This document shows, one piece after another, positions 43,455 through 52,221 of a stretch of 64,000 nucleotides of DNA. This DNA comes from Paenibacillus allorhizosphaerae. Lineage in GTDB: Bacteria > Bacillota > Bacilli > Paenibacillales > NBRC-103111. The translations under genes and the position numbers were made by a program. The stretch lies in the NCBI RefSeq assembly GCF_910594985.1, contig NZ_CAJVCE010000002.1:1-64000 (forward strand). Reading direction: 5' to 3'. The notes beneath the pieces are model-generated. The model was not told where the DNA came from. It saw only the letters and a list, made by a program, of their open reading frames with translations, and did not search any database. Each line of letters opens with the position of its first letter. The stretch's first letter is position 1.

Positions 43455-43922
43455 TTGGCGAACCTATGGCTAGTTCCAGTGCGGTGGGACGGGACGGAGG
43501 CCGAGCTCCATTCCGAAAGGCTGCTGCTCGAGCCGGAAGAGCACAAGGAGCGTTTACTGCGTGCCGTTCAGGCGGTACATCCCCGTTTGCTGCTTCTATT
43601 TAAAGCGGCGCTATTGCTGGACGACGAAGCGGCGGATGCCTGCGGCGTGGCCGAGCTGCCGTTTGCGTTGGAGCAGGGAGGGGGTATTCGTCTTGCAGCG
43701 GCGGATGCGCTTACAGACCGTGCGGCGGGTTCCGAGCCGCTGTGGCCGTTGTCCCATTGTGCGGAAGCTTATTTGCACCGGCTGATCGCTCCGGCTGAAG
43801 CGGAGCAACTGATGGCCGCTGTGAACGCGGAACCGGACATACAGCCTTGGATCCAGGCGATGCGCAATTGGTTCGGGCAAGGACTGCACGTCATTTTGTT
43901 GAGAGAGGACGGGAGCCTATGA
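43455..43922 (+). CDS. hypothetical protein, cytoplasmic
   Basis: A 155-residue protein without recognised domain. It is rich in Ala, Leu and Glu, and mostly helical by composition; no signal peptide or membrane helix is convincing. TTG start at 43455 behind GGAAGGGGC. Its stop overlaps the next gene's ATG by four bases (ATGA), so the pair is translated together. Position between ylaH and ylaL suggests a Paenibacillus-lineage insertion in this neighbourhood. Confidence 0.7.
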   Translation: MANLWLVPVRWDGTEAELHSERLLLEPEEHKERLLRAVQAVHPRLLLLFKAALLLDDEAADACGVAELPFALEQGGGIRLAAADALTDRAAGSEPLWPLSHCAEAYLHRLIAPAEAEQLMAAVNAEPDIQPWIQAMRNWFGQGLHVILLREDGSL

Positions 43923-44191
43923 ATTTGCAGGATGCGCTGTTCAATTGGCTTCAAATCCGGATTGTAGCCGAAGCCAGACCGGATGATCAAGCGGCACAAG
44001 AAACAAAGCAATTTTTTGAGGACATCTTGCGTGAAGATCATAAGCTGGACGAGTTTTCGGTTACGTCGGACGAGACGATGTATCGGATTAAATACGGCAG
44101 CGGAGAGCAGAGGAAGCTGCAAATGTTCGACCGCGAGTCCGCCGAGCAATTGTTGTCCGATATAAATTCGAACCCGAAATACAATGAGTGA
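43919..44191 (+). CDS. hypothetical small protein
   Basis: A 90-residue soluble, acidic protein beginning MNLQDALFNWLQIRIVAEAR and ending with an alpha-beta pattern (RIKYGSGEQRKLQMFDRES). No family was recognised. The ATG at 43919 overlaps the previous stop; a longer reading from 43847 lies inside the upstream gene and is rejected. It forms a two-gene unit with that gene, which suggests a shared task. Confidence 0.72.
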   Translation: MNLQDALFNWLQIRIVAEARPDDQAAQETKQFFEDILREDHKLDEFSVTSDETMYRIKYGSGEQRKLQMFDRESAEQLLSDINSNPKYNE

Positions 44192-44281
44192 CATATAACC
44201 CGTCTCCCTTTGATAAAATAAGTTATCAAGGTTTGAAGGGAGTGTCCATGATATCTGTTTGTGGTTGCAAAACTATTCCTA

Positions 44282-44290
44282 TGCTATAAT
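44282..44290 (+). promoter_or_regulatory. extended -10 promoter for ylaL-like gene
   Basis: TGCTATAAT, an extended -10 element, lies 36 bases before the start codon. No good -35 box is spaced correctly; TTGCAA lies only 14 bases upstream. Confidence 0.5.
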
Positions 44291-44325
44291 GAAATTGTTT
44301 CACCATGTTTGCAGGAGGGGAATCC

Positions 44326-44778
44326 ATGGCCGAATTAGTCACAGCTCTATCGGAGCAGCAGTACGAACTATTGCAAAATGAGGCGTTTGCTTTGCTGAGC
44401 ACAATCGATCACGAGACCGGTGCGCCTGCCATGAATGCGATCTCTTGGGTATACGCCAAAGATGTGAATACCGTACGTTTTTCAGTGGATCAGCGCTCAC
44501 GTATTGTAGCGAATATAAAGCAAAACCCGAATGTCACCTTGACTACGATCGGCGCCGGGTCCGTGCATGCGATAAATGGCCATGCCCGGCTGGTAATCGA
44601 TGCGCTTGAAGGAGTTCCGTTCAAATTGGCCTGCTTCGACATTGAAATTTCGGCGGTTCGCGACGCCATGTTCTATGGTTCGCGCATATCCGTCGCTCCC
44701 GAATACGAGAAAACATACGACAAGCGTGCGGCTGAAAAGCTGGACACGCAGGTGTTCACTGCCATGAAAAAAGCCTAG
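44326..44778 (+). CDS. ylaL: YlaL-like pyridoxamine 5'-phosphate oxidase family protein
   Basis: A 150-residue protein of the flavin-binding split-barrel fold. Visible parts are FALLSTIDHETGAPAMNAIS near residues 21-40, VRFSVDQRSRIVANIKQNP near 51-69, and a C-terminal tail with two tyrosines. It matches the place of Bacillus ylaL, which lies near ylaK. The cofactor and reaction are not known. GGAGGGG before the ATG at 44326 decides the start. The terminator overlaps the stop codon. Confidence 0.83.
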   Translation: MAELVTALSEQQYELLQNEAFALLSTIDHETGAPAMNAISWVYAKDVNTVRFSVDQRSRIVANIKQNPNVTLTTIGAGSVHAINGHARLVIDALEGVPFKLACFDIEISAVRDAMFYGSRISVAPEYEKTYDKRAAEKLDTQVFTAMKKA

Positions 44779-44802
44779 AAAATTTCGTTCTAGGCTTTTT
44801 TT
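44773..44802. terminator. bidirectional intrinsic terminator
   Basis: GCCTAGAA (44773-44780) pairs with TTCTAGGC (44788-44795), flanked by A and T runs. It overlaps the ylaL stop and also faces the minus-strand lipoprotein gene. Confidence 0.9.
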
Positions 44803-44816
44803 GCACAATGGAATGG

Positions 44817-45374
44817 TTACGGATTGTTGACAGGCTTGTTCGGGGCTGCATGTTGCGGTTGATTCCCTTGCGGCGGCGTCTGGATATCTCTCGGCATTTG
44901 AGGGACAATTCTTCCGATAATCGCTGCCATTTCCTCCGCTAATCCGTGTACCGGACGGCCGTTCTGCATATTCGTTCGAATACTTCTCAATCGTTCGGCC
45001 AAATCCATATCCGCAGTTACCAACGCATCCACACCGTAAGGATCTTTCTTCAGCGCTTCGGCGACTGACAGCTTGATTGTACCTACTTTGGCCCGATCCA
45101 TGCCAGGCGGCACATTGATTCCGACGACCGCCGTATTGCCGAAAACGACGCAGTTGGCGCTTTCCACATTCGGGATGCTCGTTGCGATTTGCTCCAATCG
45201 ATCGGCAACGGCGCGCGGGTCTTGAATTTGTTTCTTTTGAGGAGCCGTTTGATTTACTTTCACTTGTCGATTTTGATCAGCTGTCTGAAGGGGAGAAGCT
45301 CCATTTTTTGGTGATTGGGTACAACCTGCCATAACGACGGACAACATCAAGAAAATGCCGACAAACATCCGCAT
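44817..45374 (-). CDS. ylaJ: YhcN/YlaJ family sporulation lipoprotein
   Basis: A 185-residue lipoprotein; the lipobox VMAGC places the lipidated Cys at residue 18. The YhcN/YlaJ domain lies about 50-150: RLEQIATSIPNVESANCVVF, then AVVGINVPPG and DALVTADMDLAERLR. The tail is rich in Pro, Gln and Asn. Bacillus relatives are found in spore membranes. The start is the ATG at 45374 with AAAGGAT ahead. It is on the opposite strand from ylaK, unlike the Bacillus order. Confidence 0.87.
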   Translation of the reverse strand: MRMFVGIFLMLSVVMAGCTQSPKNGASPLQTADQNRQVKVNQTAPQKKQIQDPRAVADRLEQIATSIPNVESANCVVFGNTAVVGINVPPGMDRAKVGTIKLSVAEALKKDPYGVDALVTADMDLAERLRSIRTNMQNGRPVHGLAEEMAAIIGRIVPQMPRDIQTPPQGNQPQHAAPNKPVNNP

Positions 45375-45481
45375 AAATTCATCATCCTTTCATTTGCAGT
45401 ATCAGTTTTGGTTAGTTTGTCCGCGCAAACCGGTTCCTATGTATGTCTAGAGCCAAACACCAAGCCTGGGAGGGAACTCAA

Positions 45482-46816
45482 ATGAAAAAAATTTATGTGC
45501 TGGATACTAATGTGTTATTGCAGGATCCAAATGCCATATTTGCTTTTGAGGATAACGAAGTGATCATTCCGGCCGTTGTGCTCGAAGAAATGGATGCGAA
45601 GAAGCGCAACGCGGATGAACTTGGGCGCAATGCGCGCCACATCTCCCGCATGCTTGACGGACTGCGCAGCGAAGGCAGATTGTTTGAGGGCATTGAACTG
45701 CCAGGCGGCGGATCCCTGAAGGTGGAATTGAACCATCGGAGCTTCGCCAAACTGCAGGAAGTGTTCGCTGACGCGACGAACGACAACCGCATATTGGCGG
45801 TAGCGCTCAATTATCATTTGGAAGAAAAAGACAAAGAATCGCCGAGACCTGTCATCCTGGTCAGCAAAGATGTACTTGTTCGCATCAAAGCGGATGTGCT
45901 GGGGATCACCGCGCAAGACTATTTGTCGGACCGAATCGTAAGCATGGCTGACGAAATCTACTCCGGCCATATGACGATACACGTGCATCCTTCGGTGATC
46001 GACGAATTTTACACATATCGATTTTTAGGCGTCCAATCGCTAAATCTCGGTTATCCGCTCCATCCGCACGAGTTTGTCATTTTGAAAGACGAAATGGGTA
46101 CGAGCAAATCGGCGCTGCTGAAAGTGAACGCGGAAGGCAAGAAGTTGGAGCCGCTCTACCTTAGCAACGATCCAATCTGGGGCATTGCGGCACGCAACGC
46201 GCAGCAGCGAATGGCGCTCGAGCTGCTGTTGAACGACGATATTCCGCTTGTGACGCTGACGGGGAAAGCGGGAACGGGGAAAACGCTGCTGACGCTTGCG
46301 GCCGGTCTGATGAAGGTGGAGGATGAGCGGAAATACAAGAAGCTGCTGATCGCCCGGCCCGTTGTGCCGATGGGCAAAGATATCGGGTATTTGCCCGGGG
46401 AGAAAGAGGAAAAGCTACGGCCTTGGATGCAACCGATTTATGATAATTTGGAATTTTTGTTCGACACGAAGAAGCCCGGAGATATCGATAAAATATTGCA
46501 TGGGCTTGGCAGCATCCAGGTCGAGGCGCTCACGTATATACGCGGGCGGTCGATCCCGGGGCAGTTCATCATCATCGACGAGGCGCAAAACTTATCGAAG
46601 CATGAAGTGAAGACGATCGTTTCCCGCGTAGGAGAAGGCAGTAAAATTGTTCTGCTGGGCGACCCGGAGCAAATCGACCATCCTTATCTGGACGCATCGA
46701 GCAACGGCCTCACCTATGTGGTAGAGCGGTTTAAGGAGCAAAACATCAGCGGACACATCATGCTGGAACGCGGCGAACGTTCCCATCTCGCCCAATTGGC
46801 TGCAGATTTGCTCTAA
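45482..46816 (+). CDS. ylaK: PIN-PhoH family protein YlaK
   Basis: A 444-residue two-domain protein. Residues 1-150 form a PIN domain (YVLDTNVLLQDPNAIF with the first acidic residue; LEEMDAKKRN). Residues 240-440 form a PhoH ATPase: P-loop GKAGTGKTLL near 262 and Walker B FIIIDEAQN near 364. PIN-PhoH proteins of actinobacteria act as RNA helicase-nucleases; activity here is inferred. GGGAGGGAA before the ATG at 45482 sets the start. It is one of two PhoH paralogues in the window. Confidence 0.94.
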   Translation: MKKIYVLDTNVLLQDPNAIFAFEDNEVIIPAVVLEEMDAKKRNADELGRNARHISRMLDGLRSEGRLFEGIELPGGGSLKVELNHRSFAKLQEVFADATNDNRILAVALNYHLEEKDKESPRPVILVSKDVLVRIKADVLGITAQDYLSDRIVSMADEIYSGHMTIHVHPSVIDEFYTYRFLGVQSLNLGYPLHPHEFVILKDEMGTSKSALLKVNAEGKKLEPLYLSNDPIWGIAARNAQQRMALELLLNDDIPLVTLTGKAGTGKTLLTLAAGLMKVEDERKYKKLLIARPVVPMGKDIGYLPGEKEEKLRPWMQPIYDNLEFLFDTKKPGDIDKILHGLGSIQVEALTYIRGRSIPGQFIIIDEAQNLSKHEVKTIVSRVGEGSKIVLLGDPEQIDHPYLDASSNGLTYVVERFKEQNISGHIMLERGERSHLAQLAADLL

Positions 46817-46835
46817 AATAGGTAAAGGACAACAA

Positions 46836-46890
46836 AACAACGCATCGGCCGCGACGCTCCATTCGTCATCCGGCCAATGCGTTGTTTGAT
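46836..46890. terminator. bidirectional intrinsic terminator
   Basis: AACAACGCATCGGCC (46836-46850) pairs with GGCCAATGCGTTGTTT (46872-46887), one mismatch, between the convergent ylaK and the next minus-strand gene. Confidence 0.82.
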
Positions 46891-46900
46891 GTATATCGAA

Positions 46901-47416
46901 TTACGTTGCCCAGCGAACCGAACTGCCGTAAGCTTTTGCGATCCTTTCCGCCAATGGTTGATTCTGCGTTTCTATGGCATAAAGCACCTGATCGGCATCA
47001 GCCTGGCTTGCGGCCAGCAGATGTTCCTCCAGCTGCGCCAGAGCGGCGTCCGGCTCTGCGGACCGGAAAGATTCGCTCATCGCTGCAGCGCCTTCCAGGT
47101 AAAACAGGCTGACGAGATCCGCGTATACGTATACGTTCTCCAACCGGCTCGTAAAGCCGAAATCGCTGAACGTTCGATACAGCGTCACCGGCGCAGGCAG
47201 CAGCAGCAGCGGCATCTCTTCCCACGGGATCGCGTACTGCTCCATGACGGGAACGGCTTCGTTTCGCTCCGCTTCCGACGAGAAAATAAGCAGTTCTTTC
47301 TCCCGGTCGAACAGCGAGGCTTTCCCGGCCAACGCTTTCACGATTTGTGCATAATAACCGGCCCGCTTGCCTTCGGGCAAGTCCATGGCGAGCGCCCATT
47401 TGCGGATATAGTCCAT
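46901..47416 (-). CDS. hypothetical protein
   Basis: A 171-residue soluble protein starting MDYIRKWALAMDLPEGKRAG. No catalytic motif or family was recognised. The composition and the middle (PLLLLPAPVTLYRTFSDFGF) suggest an alpha-beta fold. I prefer the ATG at 47416, with AAGGAG 13 bases upstream; an in-frame start at 47485 would overlap the previous gene. It lies downstream of two envelope-type genes on the same strand. Confidence 0.65.
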   Translation of the reverse strand: MDYIRKWALAMDLPEGKRAGYYAQIVKALAGKASLFDREKELLIFSSEAERNEAVPVMEQYAIPWEEMPLLLLPAPVTLYRTFSDFGFTSRLENVYVYADLVSLFYLEGAAAMSESFRSAEPDAALAQLEEHLLAASQADADQVLYAIETQNQPLAERIAKAYGSSVRWAT

Positions 47417-47481
47417 TATCGGCTTCACGCTCCTTGTTTTAGCTCTATTATCCGGAAAAAAGCCGGCTGCTGCAACTTTCG

Positions 47482-48588
47482 TCACAACGCCAGCTTTATG
47501 AAGATGCTTAACTTGCCTTCTTCCAGCTTGAGGCCCGTTATTTGGAGGAAAGATGCGATATTTTGCGGATAAATGCCGAGATCGAAATTTTTTTGCAATT
47601 CCTCTACCGTTGTGGCAGGCAGCGCATAGCCGTTGAACAGCAGTTCTTGGATCGAATAACGAATGAATGATTTCGATTTGCCGTTGTCTTTGGAAGCCAT
47701 CTCGTAGCGGCCTTTGATCGTCAGCGCAATATCGTCCTGCTTGCCGGAAGCGATAACGGCATCTTCCGTAAAACGAAATGTCATATTGCGGAAGATTTCA
47801 TTCTTCTTTTGCAAGAAGGCGTTCAGCTCCTGGTCGGTCATCTGAAACGTATAGTTGAAGCCGTTCATAATCAAGTTAGAGGTTTTTCCGCCGGATCCGG
47901 GGCTTCCGGCAGTCATGATCTCGGGCAAGTCATTCATGGCCTTCGCCAAAGCTTGAAAATACGTTTTGAACAGCGGTACGCCTTTATCCTGCCACAGCCG
48001 GTTTAGATCGGTTATTTGCTGCTGTACTTTGACGGCTTCCTTATTTTTCGCCAGCATCTCGTCCACTTCCTTTTGTAGGGTGACCAAGCGGGCTCGTTCG
48101 TTTGTATACCGGTCTTTCGTTTGCGTCAGCGCCGTTTGCGCTTGCGTTTGCTCCGCTTGCAGCGCCGTCAGCTGTTTCCATGCCGTTTCGTGACGACTTA
48201 AAGCCTGCCGGTCCGTATGCAGAATCATCTGCAAATACTCCAGCACGGACAACGCGTCGGATAATGAGCGAATGCTGAAGACGATCGTCCACAGCGAATC
48301 CCGGTCTCCCTGATAGTAAGCACGTATTACTTTGGCCGCATGCTGTCTGGCTTCGGCGGAAGCGCTGCGCGCCGCTTGCAGCTTTTGCTCCGTGTCCTTC
48401 AGCTGCGCCGTCAGCGTCGCTTGCCGTTCGGAGATGCGCCCAAGCTCTCTGTCGATTTCATAGACGGTCAACCCTTTCTGCAGGATGTCCCGGTTTGCCT
48501 CCGTCGTTTCCGCCCAAACCGTTGACCTGGGAAATGCCGAAACGAAGCATAACCATATCATCAGAAGCACAGTCCATTTCCGCTTCAT
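47482..48588 (-). CDS. exported coiled-coil protein
   Basis: A 368-residue exported protein. A signal peptide covers residues 1-27, ending near VWAET. A long coiled coil follows (about 45-200), rich in Gln, Ala, Glu and Thr (QATLTAQLKDTEQKLQAARS), similar to the N-terminal parts of CwlO and PcsB type cell-wall proteins. The last 150 residues are globular, with no hydrolase motif. It may anchor or regulate wall enzymes. GGAGGAGG precedes the ATG at 48588. Confidence 0.75.
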   Translation of the reverse strand: MKRKWTVLLMIWLCFVSAFPRSTVWAETTEANRDILQKGLTVYEIDRELGRISERQATLTAQLKDTEQKLQAARSASAEARQHAAKVIRAYYQGDRDSLWTIVFSIRSLSDALSVLEYLQMILHTDRQALSRHETAWKQLTALQAEQTQAQTALTQTKDRYTNERARLVTLQKEVDEMLAKNKEAVKVQQQITDLNRLWQDKGVPLFKTYFQALAKAMNDLPEIMTAGSPGSGGKTSNLIMNGFNYTFQMTDQELNAFLQKKNEIFRNMTFRFTEDAVIASGKQDDIALTIKGRYEMASKDNGKSKSFIRYSIQELLFNGYALPATTVEELQKNFDLGIYPQNIASFLQITGLKLEEGKLSIFIKLAL

Positions 48589-48664
48589 TCCTGCTTGTCC
48601 TCCTCCGGTTTGAAACAAAATCTCTCAACTAAAGAATATCATGACTTTTCGTAAAAAATGCCAA

Positions 48665-48706
48665 AAAAATACTTTTCACGCCTGCCGAGAGGTGAAAAGT
48701 ATTTTT
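48665..48706 (-). terminator. intrinsic terminator of the minus-strand lipoprotein gene
   Basis: AAAAATACTTTTCAC (48665-48679) pairs exactly with GTGAAAAGTATTTTT at 48692-48706. The minus-strand transcript ends in a T run. Confidence 0.88.
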
Positions 48707-48713
48707 GGAACGC

Positions 48714-49646
48714 TTATTTTTTGGGTCGATCGAGCATTCGAAGAAATTCGCTTATCGGTTTCACTTGCTTCGGCACTTCCATTGCGAAGACGGGCGTTCC
48801 ATTTATATCGCTAATCGTATGCTTCCAGTTGATTTCACTCGAAGCTGCGCCGTCCCATTGAAGATGCAATATTCCCGACTGTTCGCGAATAAAGCCGTCA
48901 GGATCGATCGTCACGGTAATGAAGGAAGGGACCGTCGGTTTCAGACGCTCCGTTGTCTTTTTCCATTGTCCGTGTTGCGCATCGGTGCTTAAACCGCTCA
49001 TCAACAGTTCATCGAGCAGGCTGGGGATGATTCCATTGAAATAAGCGGTCGCCGCTTGTTCATTTTTGCCCGTCATCTTCAGTGTAATGGTCTTGGAGTC
49101 CGTTCCTTTGGCTGCAGCGGTTTGCTCTTGTGGAACCGGTTCAAGCCAATCCGGGTTAATCCCCTCGAGCATCTTCGTAACGATGGCCGAGCCAAGGTGA
49201 CCCGTCTGTTTCAACCGATCCGCATGCTCTCCCAGCGGCACCTGCATATATTCATCTAGCTTATTTACGATTGGCAACCGGACATACATTTTGTTATCTT
49301 TAAGAAGGATCGGGATTTCCATGGGCGTCCCTGAGCCTTTAGGCGTCACTTTAAAGATCGATTCCATTCGGAGAGGCTCCAATAACGACACGCTGCCGCT
49401 ATAATCGATTGAACTTTCCTTGAACATGGAAAGCACAGCGGCGGTTAACGGCGGCATACCCGCGAAGAGTGACGCGTCGAGCTTCATATCCGCATGGCCG
49501 CTGAAGCGGTACGTTTGAATATGCTCTTGTTTTTGCGCCGCCTGAAGCAAATCCTGCTTCAGCTGCTTGTGATCGGTGCACCCGGCGGCGAGCAGGAGCA
49601 CGCAGCATAACAACAAGACGATGGCAATAGCTTTAGGGTTAAACAA
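48714..49646 (-). CDS. DUF6612-like or unassigned lipoprotein
   Basis: A 310-residue lipoprotein; LLAAGC gives a lipidated Cys near residue 23. The rest reads as beta-rich with repeated hydrophobic strands (YRFSGHADMKLDAS, SLLEPLRMESIFKV, KMYVRLPIVNKLDEY), a pattern seen in LolA/LppX-like outer-leaflet lipoproteins of Firmicutes. I cannot assign a family firmly. The start is a TTG at 49646 behind GAGGAGCGGAAG. It would sit on the outer face of the membrane. Confidence 0.72.
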   Translation of the reverse strand: MFNPKAIAIVLLLCCVLLLAAGCTDHKQLKQDLLQAAQKQEHIQTYRFSGHADMKLDASLFAGMPPLTAAVLSMFKESSIDYSGSVSLLEPLRMESIFKVTPKGSGTPMEIPILLKDNKMYVRLPIVNKLDEYMQVPLGEHADRLKQTGHLGSAIVTKMLEGINPDWLEPVPQEQTAAAKGTDSKTITLKMTGKNEQAATAYFNGIIPSLLDELLMSGLSTDAQHGQWKKTTERLKPTVPSFITVTIDPDGFIREQSGILHLQWDGAASSEINWKHTISDINGTPVFAMEVPKQVKPISEFLRMLDRPKK

Positions 49647-49733
49647 GACTTCCGCTCCTCTATATGAATTCTCATCCTATTATAACGAGCGGGTTTCGGT
49701 TTGTCTGTAGTAAAAAGGTGTGAGGTGGCGAAC

Positions 49734-50870
49734 TTGAACGAAACGATGCAACAAGGAAGCTCCAGCTTAATGGAAACGATCAAACGAGAAATAGCGGCAG
49801 CATCGGAACAAGCGATTTCGTTTCGCCGTTTTATGGAATTATGCTTGTATCATCCTTCCCTCGGATACTATATGAGAAGCGAAGAGAAGATTGGCCGAAG
49901 CGGCGATTTTTACACGGCTGCATCTATCGGCGGCTTGCTTGCCGACACGATCGCCGAATGGATCGTGAACGAGCCTTTCTGGACTGGCAGAGCAGCTGAG
50001 ACGGTTCGCATCGCGGAATGGGGCGGAGGCAGCGGAAAGCTTGCGGTGCAGCTTCTGGATACGCTCCAGGCAACGGCGCCGGAGCTGTACGGCCGACTTG
50101 AATATATTAGCGTGGAAACAAGCGGCTACCATCGCGAGCTGCAATCGTCCGTGCTTACCGATCATGCAGGCAAGGTGCGGTACTATACGGCTGATCAATG
50201 GTATCGCCAGGGGCCTTGGGTCAATACGCTTGTTCTGTCGAACGAGCTGCCTGATGCGTTCCCGGTATTTCGGATCGTCGTGAGCAATGGCCGATGGATG
50301 GAAAAGGTCGTGTACTGGGACGAGGAAAAGAACGAGCTAGCGGAAGCGGAACGTCTGCTTACGGACGAAGCGGTGCTTGCTTATATCCGCGAGGAGCACA
50401 TCCCTTGCCGGGAAGGCCAACAGTTTGAAGTGAATCTCGCAGCCACAGACTGGATGCGTTCGGTTGCCGCGGCGCTGGAACAAGGTACAGTGCTTACGAT
50501 CGATTATGGGGACGTCGGCGAGGAGCTTTACGCACCGCATCGAATGAACGGCACGCTGCTTTGTTACCGCAAGCATGTGGCTTCGGATACGCCGCTGCAG
50601 TTTCCGGGAGAGCAGGATATGACCGCGCACGTCAACTTCAGCGCATTGATCCGGGCCGGAGAAAATGGAGGGTTGAAAGCAACGGAGCTGATGACGCAAA
50701 AGCAGTTTCTCGTTCGAAACGGACTGCTGCAGCGGCTGCAGTCCCACGATGCGCGCGATCCGTTCTCGCCTGAGGCGAGGCGCAACAGAGCGATACGGCA
50801 GCTGCTGCTCAGCGACCAGATGAGCGAACTGTTCAAAGTGTTGATTCAAAAAAAAGAACCGCCGTCCTGA
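49734..50870 (+). CDS. MidA/NDUFAF7-like SAM-dependent methyltransferase (COG1565)
   Basis: A 378-residue class I methyltransferase. The N-terminal part carries FRRFMELCLYHPSLGYYMRS and GRSGDFYTAAS, typical of this family. The SAM-binding strand reads VRIAEWGGGSGKLAVQLL near 91-108, and LVLSNELPDAFPV near 165 is the second conserved block, with LTIDYGDVGEELYAP near 255. Mitochondrial NDUFAF7 methylates an arginine of complex I; the bacterial substrate is unknown. I start at the TTG at 49734 after GAGGTGG. Confidence 0.87.
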   Translation: MNETMQQGSSSLMETIKREIAAASEQAISFRRFMELCLYHPSLGYYMRSEEKIGRSGDFYTAASIGGLLADTIAEWIVNEPFWTGRAAETVRIAEWGGGSGKLAVQLLDTLQATAPELYGRLEYISVETSGYHRELQSSVLTDHAGKVRYYTADQWYRQGPWVNTLVLSNELPDAFPVFRIVVSNGRWMEKVVYWDEEKNELAEAERLLTDEAVLAYIREEHIPCREGQQFEVNLAATDWMRSVAAALEQGTVLTIDYGDVGEELYAPHRMNGTLLCYRKHVASDTPLQFPGEQDMTAHVNFSALIRAGENGGLKATELMTQKQFLVRNGLLQRLQSHDARDPFSPEARRNRAIRQLLLSDQMSELFKVLIQKKEPPS

Positions 50871-50893
50871 TCGGAATCGCGGTTCTTTTTTTG
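50855..50893. terminator. bidirectional intrinsic terminator
   Basis: AGAACCGC (50855-50862) pairs with GCGGTTCT (50879-50886) with A and T runs outside. It serves the methyltransferase and the convergent DUF2626 gene. Confidence 0.88.
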
Positions 50894-50934
50894 CCGTTCG
50901 TTCACTTTAAAGCACTGGGTTACCGGAGGATTGG

Positions 50935-51165
50935 TTACACCGACATCTTGAAGAAAGACCAGTAAGTGAAACCGGTAAACGATACGATCATGTACCCCCA
51001 AAAAATCAATATGTAGGCGCGTTCGGATAATTTCATGTATCCTAAAAGCACGAAAATCGCCGTCTGGGCAAAAAAGATCAATGCCATCGGGATAAAGTCA
51101 CCGGCCAGCGCCATGAGCCCGATTGCAAGCGTCCAAAAGCCTAGAACTCGAAACATGCGATCCAT
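50935..51165 (-). CDS. DUF2626 small membrane protein (YqgY-like)
   Basis: A 76-residue protein beginning MDRMFRVLGFWTLAIG with two to three hydrophobic segments (PMALIFFAQTAIFVLLGYM; ILIFWGYMIVSFTGFTYW). This resembles Bacillus YqgY. The function is unknown. AAAGGGGGAT lies ahead of the ATG at 51165. Confidence 0.85.
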   Translation of the reverse strand: MDRMFRVLGFWTLAIGLMALAGDFIPMALIFFAQTAIFVLLGYMKLSERAYILIFWGYMIVSFTGFTYWSFFKMSV

Positions 51166-51464
51166 CCTGCATCCCCCTTTCTACGGTCACATCTAAAGTT
51201 ACTATCCAACATTATAACTTTTCCACCTGCAGGTGTAAACGTCAAATCCGTGACGAAATTAAGTCAATTTGCTTTTCTTCACCATATCATTTCCTTCTCG
51301 TCCCCCAAACATGTATGGCGACCTGAAAAAATGGCAATACAAATTACTAGAAAAGTATTCTATGAACTCTACCATGGGCATAGAGATAAAGTAAAGCATC
51401 ACATAATTTGCGAACCACCATTCATAGATGTGGATGATACCTTTTGGGTTGGGAGGACTGCTCG
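51166..51464. other. intergenic gap, no gene seen
   Basis: About 300 bases, AT-rich, between the DUF2626 gene and rsfA. Short open frames lack ribosome sites. It should hold both divergent promoters; I cannot place them with confidence. Confidence 0.5.
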
Positions 51465-52112
51465 ATGACTGCAATCAGACAAGATGCATGGAGCGAGGAA
51501 GACGATTTGATATTGGCGGAGGTGACATTAAGACATATCCGAGAAGGCAGCACACAGCTATCCGCGTTCGAGGAGGTTGGGGAAAAAATAGGCCGAACCG
51601 CGGCAGCTTGCGGTTTCCGCTGGAATAGCTTTGTTAGGAAAAAATATGAGGCGTCCATTCAAATCGCGAAAGCGCAGCGTCAAAAACGAAGCCAACAAAA
51701 GAAGCATTCGCCTGCGTTTGCTTCCGTGGCCAGCAGCGTATCCGGTTCGGTTGGAGCCGAAAGTTCCATGCGCAGTGACGGAATCGTAGAGGAAATATCG
51801 ATCGATGCAGTCATACGCTTTTTACGGCAGTGGAAAGGAAGCTATCAAGAGATGGTGCGCCATATTCGCCAACTCGAGAAGGAACTGAACGATAAGCAGG
51901 ATGAGCTTGAGAGACTTCGCAGTGAAAACGATGTGCTGAAAAGTCAAGTCAATGAAGTTTCATCGGACTACCGCGTCGTGAACGACGACTACAAAGCGCT
52001 GATCCAAATCATGGACCGGGCGCGCAAGCTTGCTTTTTTAGCCGAGGAGGAAGAAGAAGCGAAGACGCGGTTTAAAATGGACGAGAACGGGAATTTGGAA
52101 CGAATTGAATAG
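51465..52112 (+). CDS. rsfA: RsfA family prespore-specific transcriptional regulator
   Basis: A 215-residue DNA-binding protein. Residues 6-60 form a Myb/SANT-like domain (WSEEDDLILAEVTLRHIREG, then GRTAAACGFRWNSFVRKKY). A linker follows, and a coiled coil (about 125-185, RHIRQLEKELNDKQDELERL) that would pair the subunits. In Bacillus RsfA tunes sigma-F genes in the forespore. GGGAGG before the ATG at 51465 sets the start. panE lies 109 bases on, as in the Bacillus ylbO-ylbQ region. Confidence 0.92.
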   Translation: MTAIRQDAWSEEDDLILAEVTLRHIREGSTQLSAFEEVGEKIGRTAAACGFRWNSFVRKKYEASIQIAKAQRQKRSQQKKHSPAFASVASSVSGSVGAESSMRSDGIVEEISIDAVIRFLRQWKGSYQEMVRHIRQLEKELNDKQDELERLRSENDVLKSQVNEVSSDYRVVNDDYKALIQIMDRARKLAFLAEEEEEAKTRFKMDENGNLERIE

Positions 52113-52127
52113 ATTTACGACATAATG

Positions 52128-52162
52128 CCCCGGTTTCCTCATTGCAGGAGATCCGGGGTTTG
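52128..52162 (+). terminator. intrinsic terminator after rsfA
   Basis: CCCCGG (52128-52133) pairs with CCGGGG (52153-52158), continued by TCCT/AGGA, then TTTG. The T tail is short. Confidence 0.65.
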
Positions 52163-52221
52163 TTCGTTTATGGGGATCTGCTATGATAGGTAGAAAAAGA
52201 GATTAACGATGGGGGGATTGG

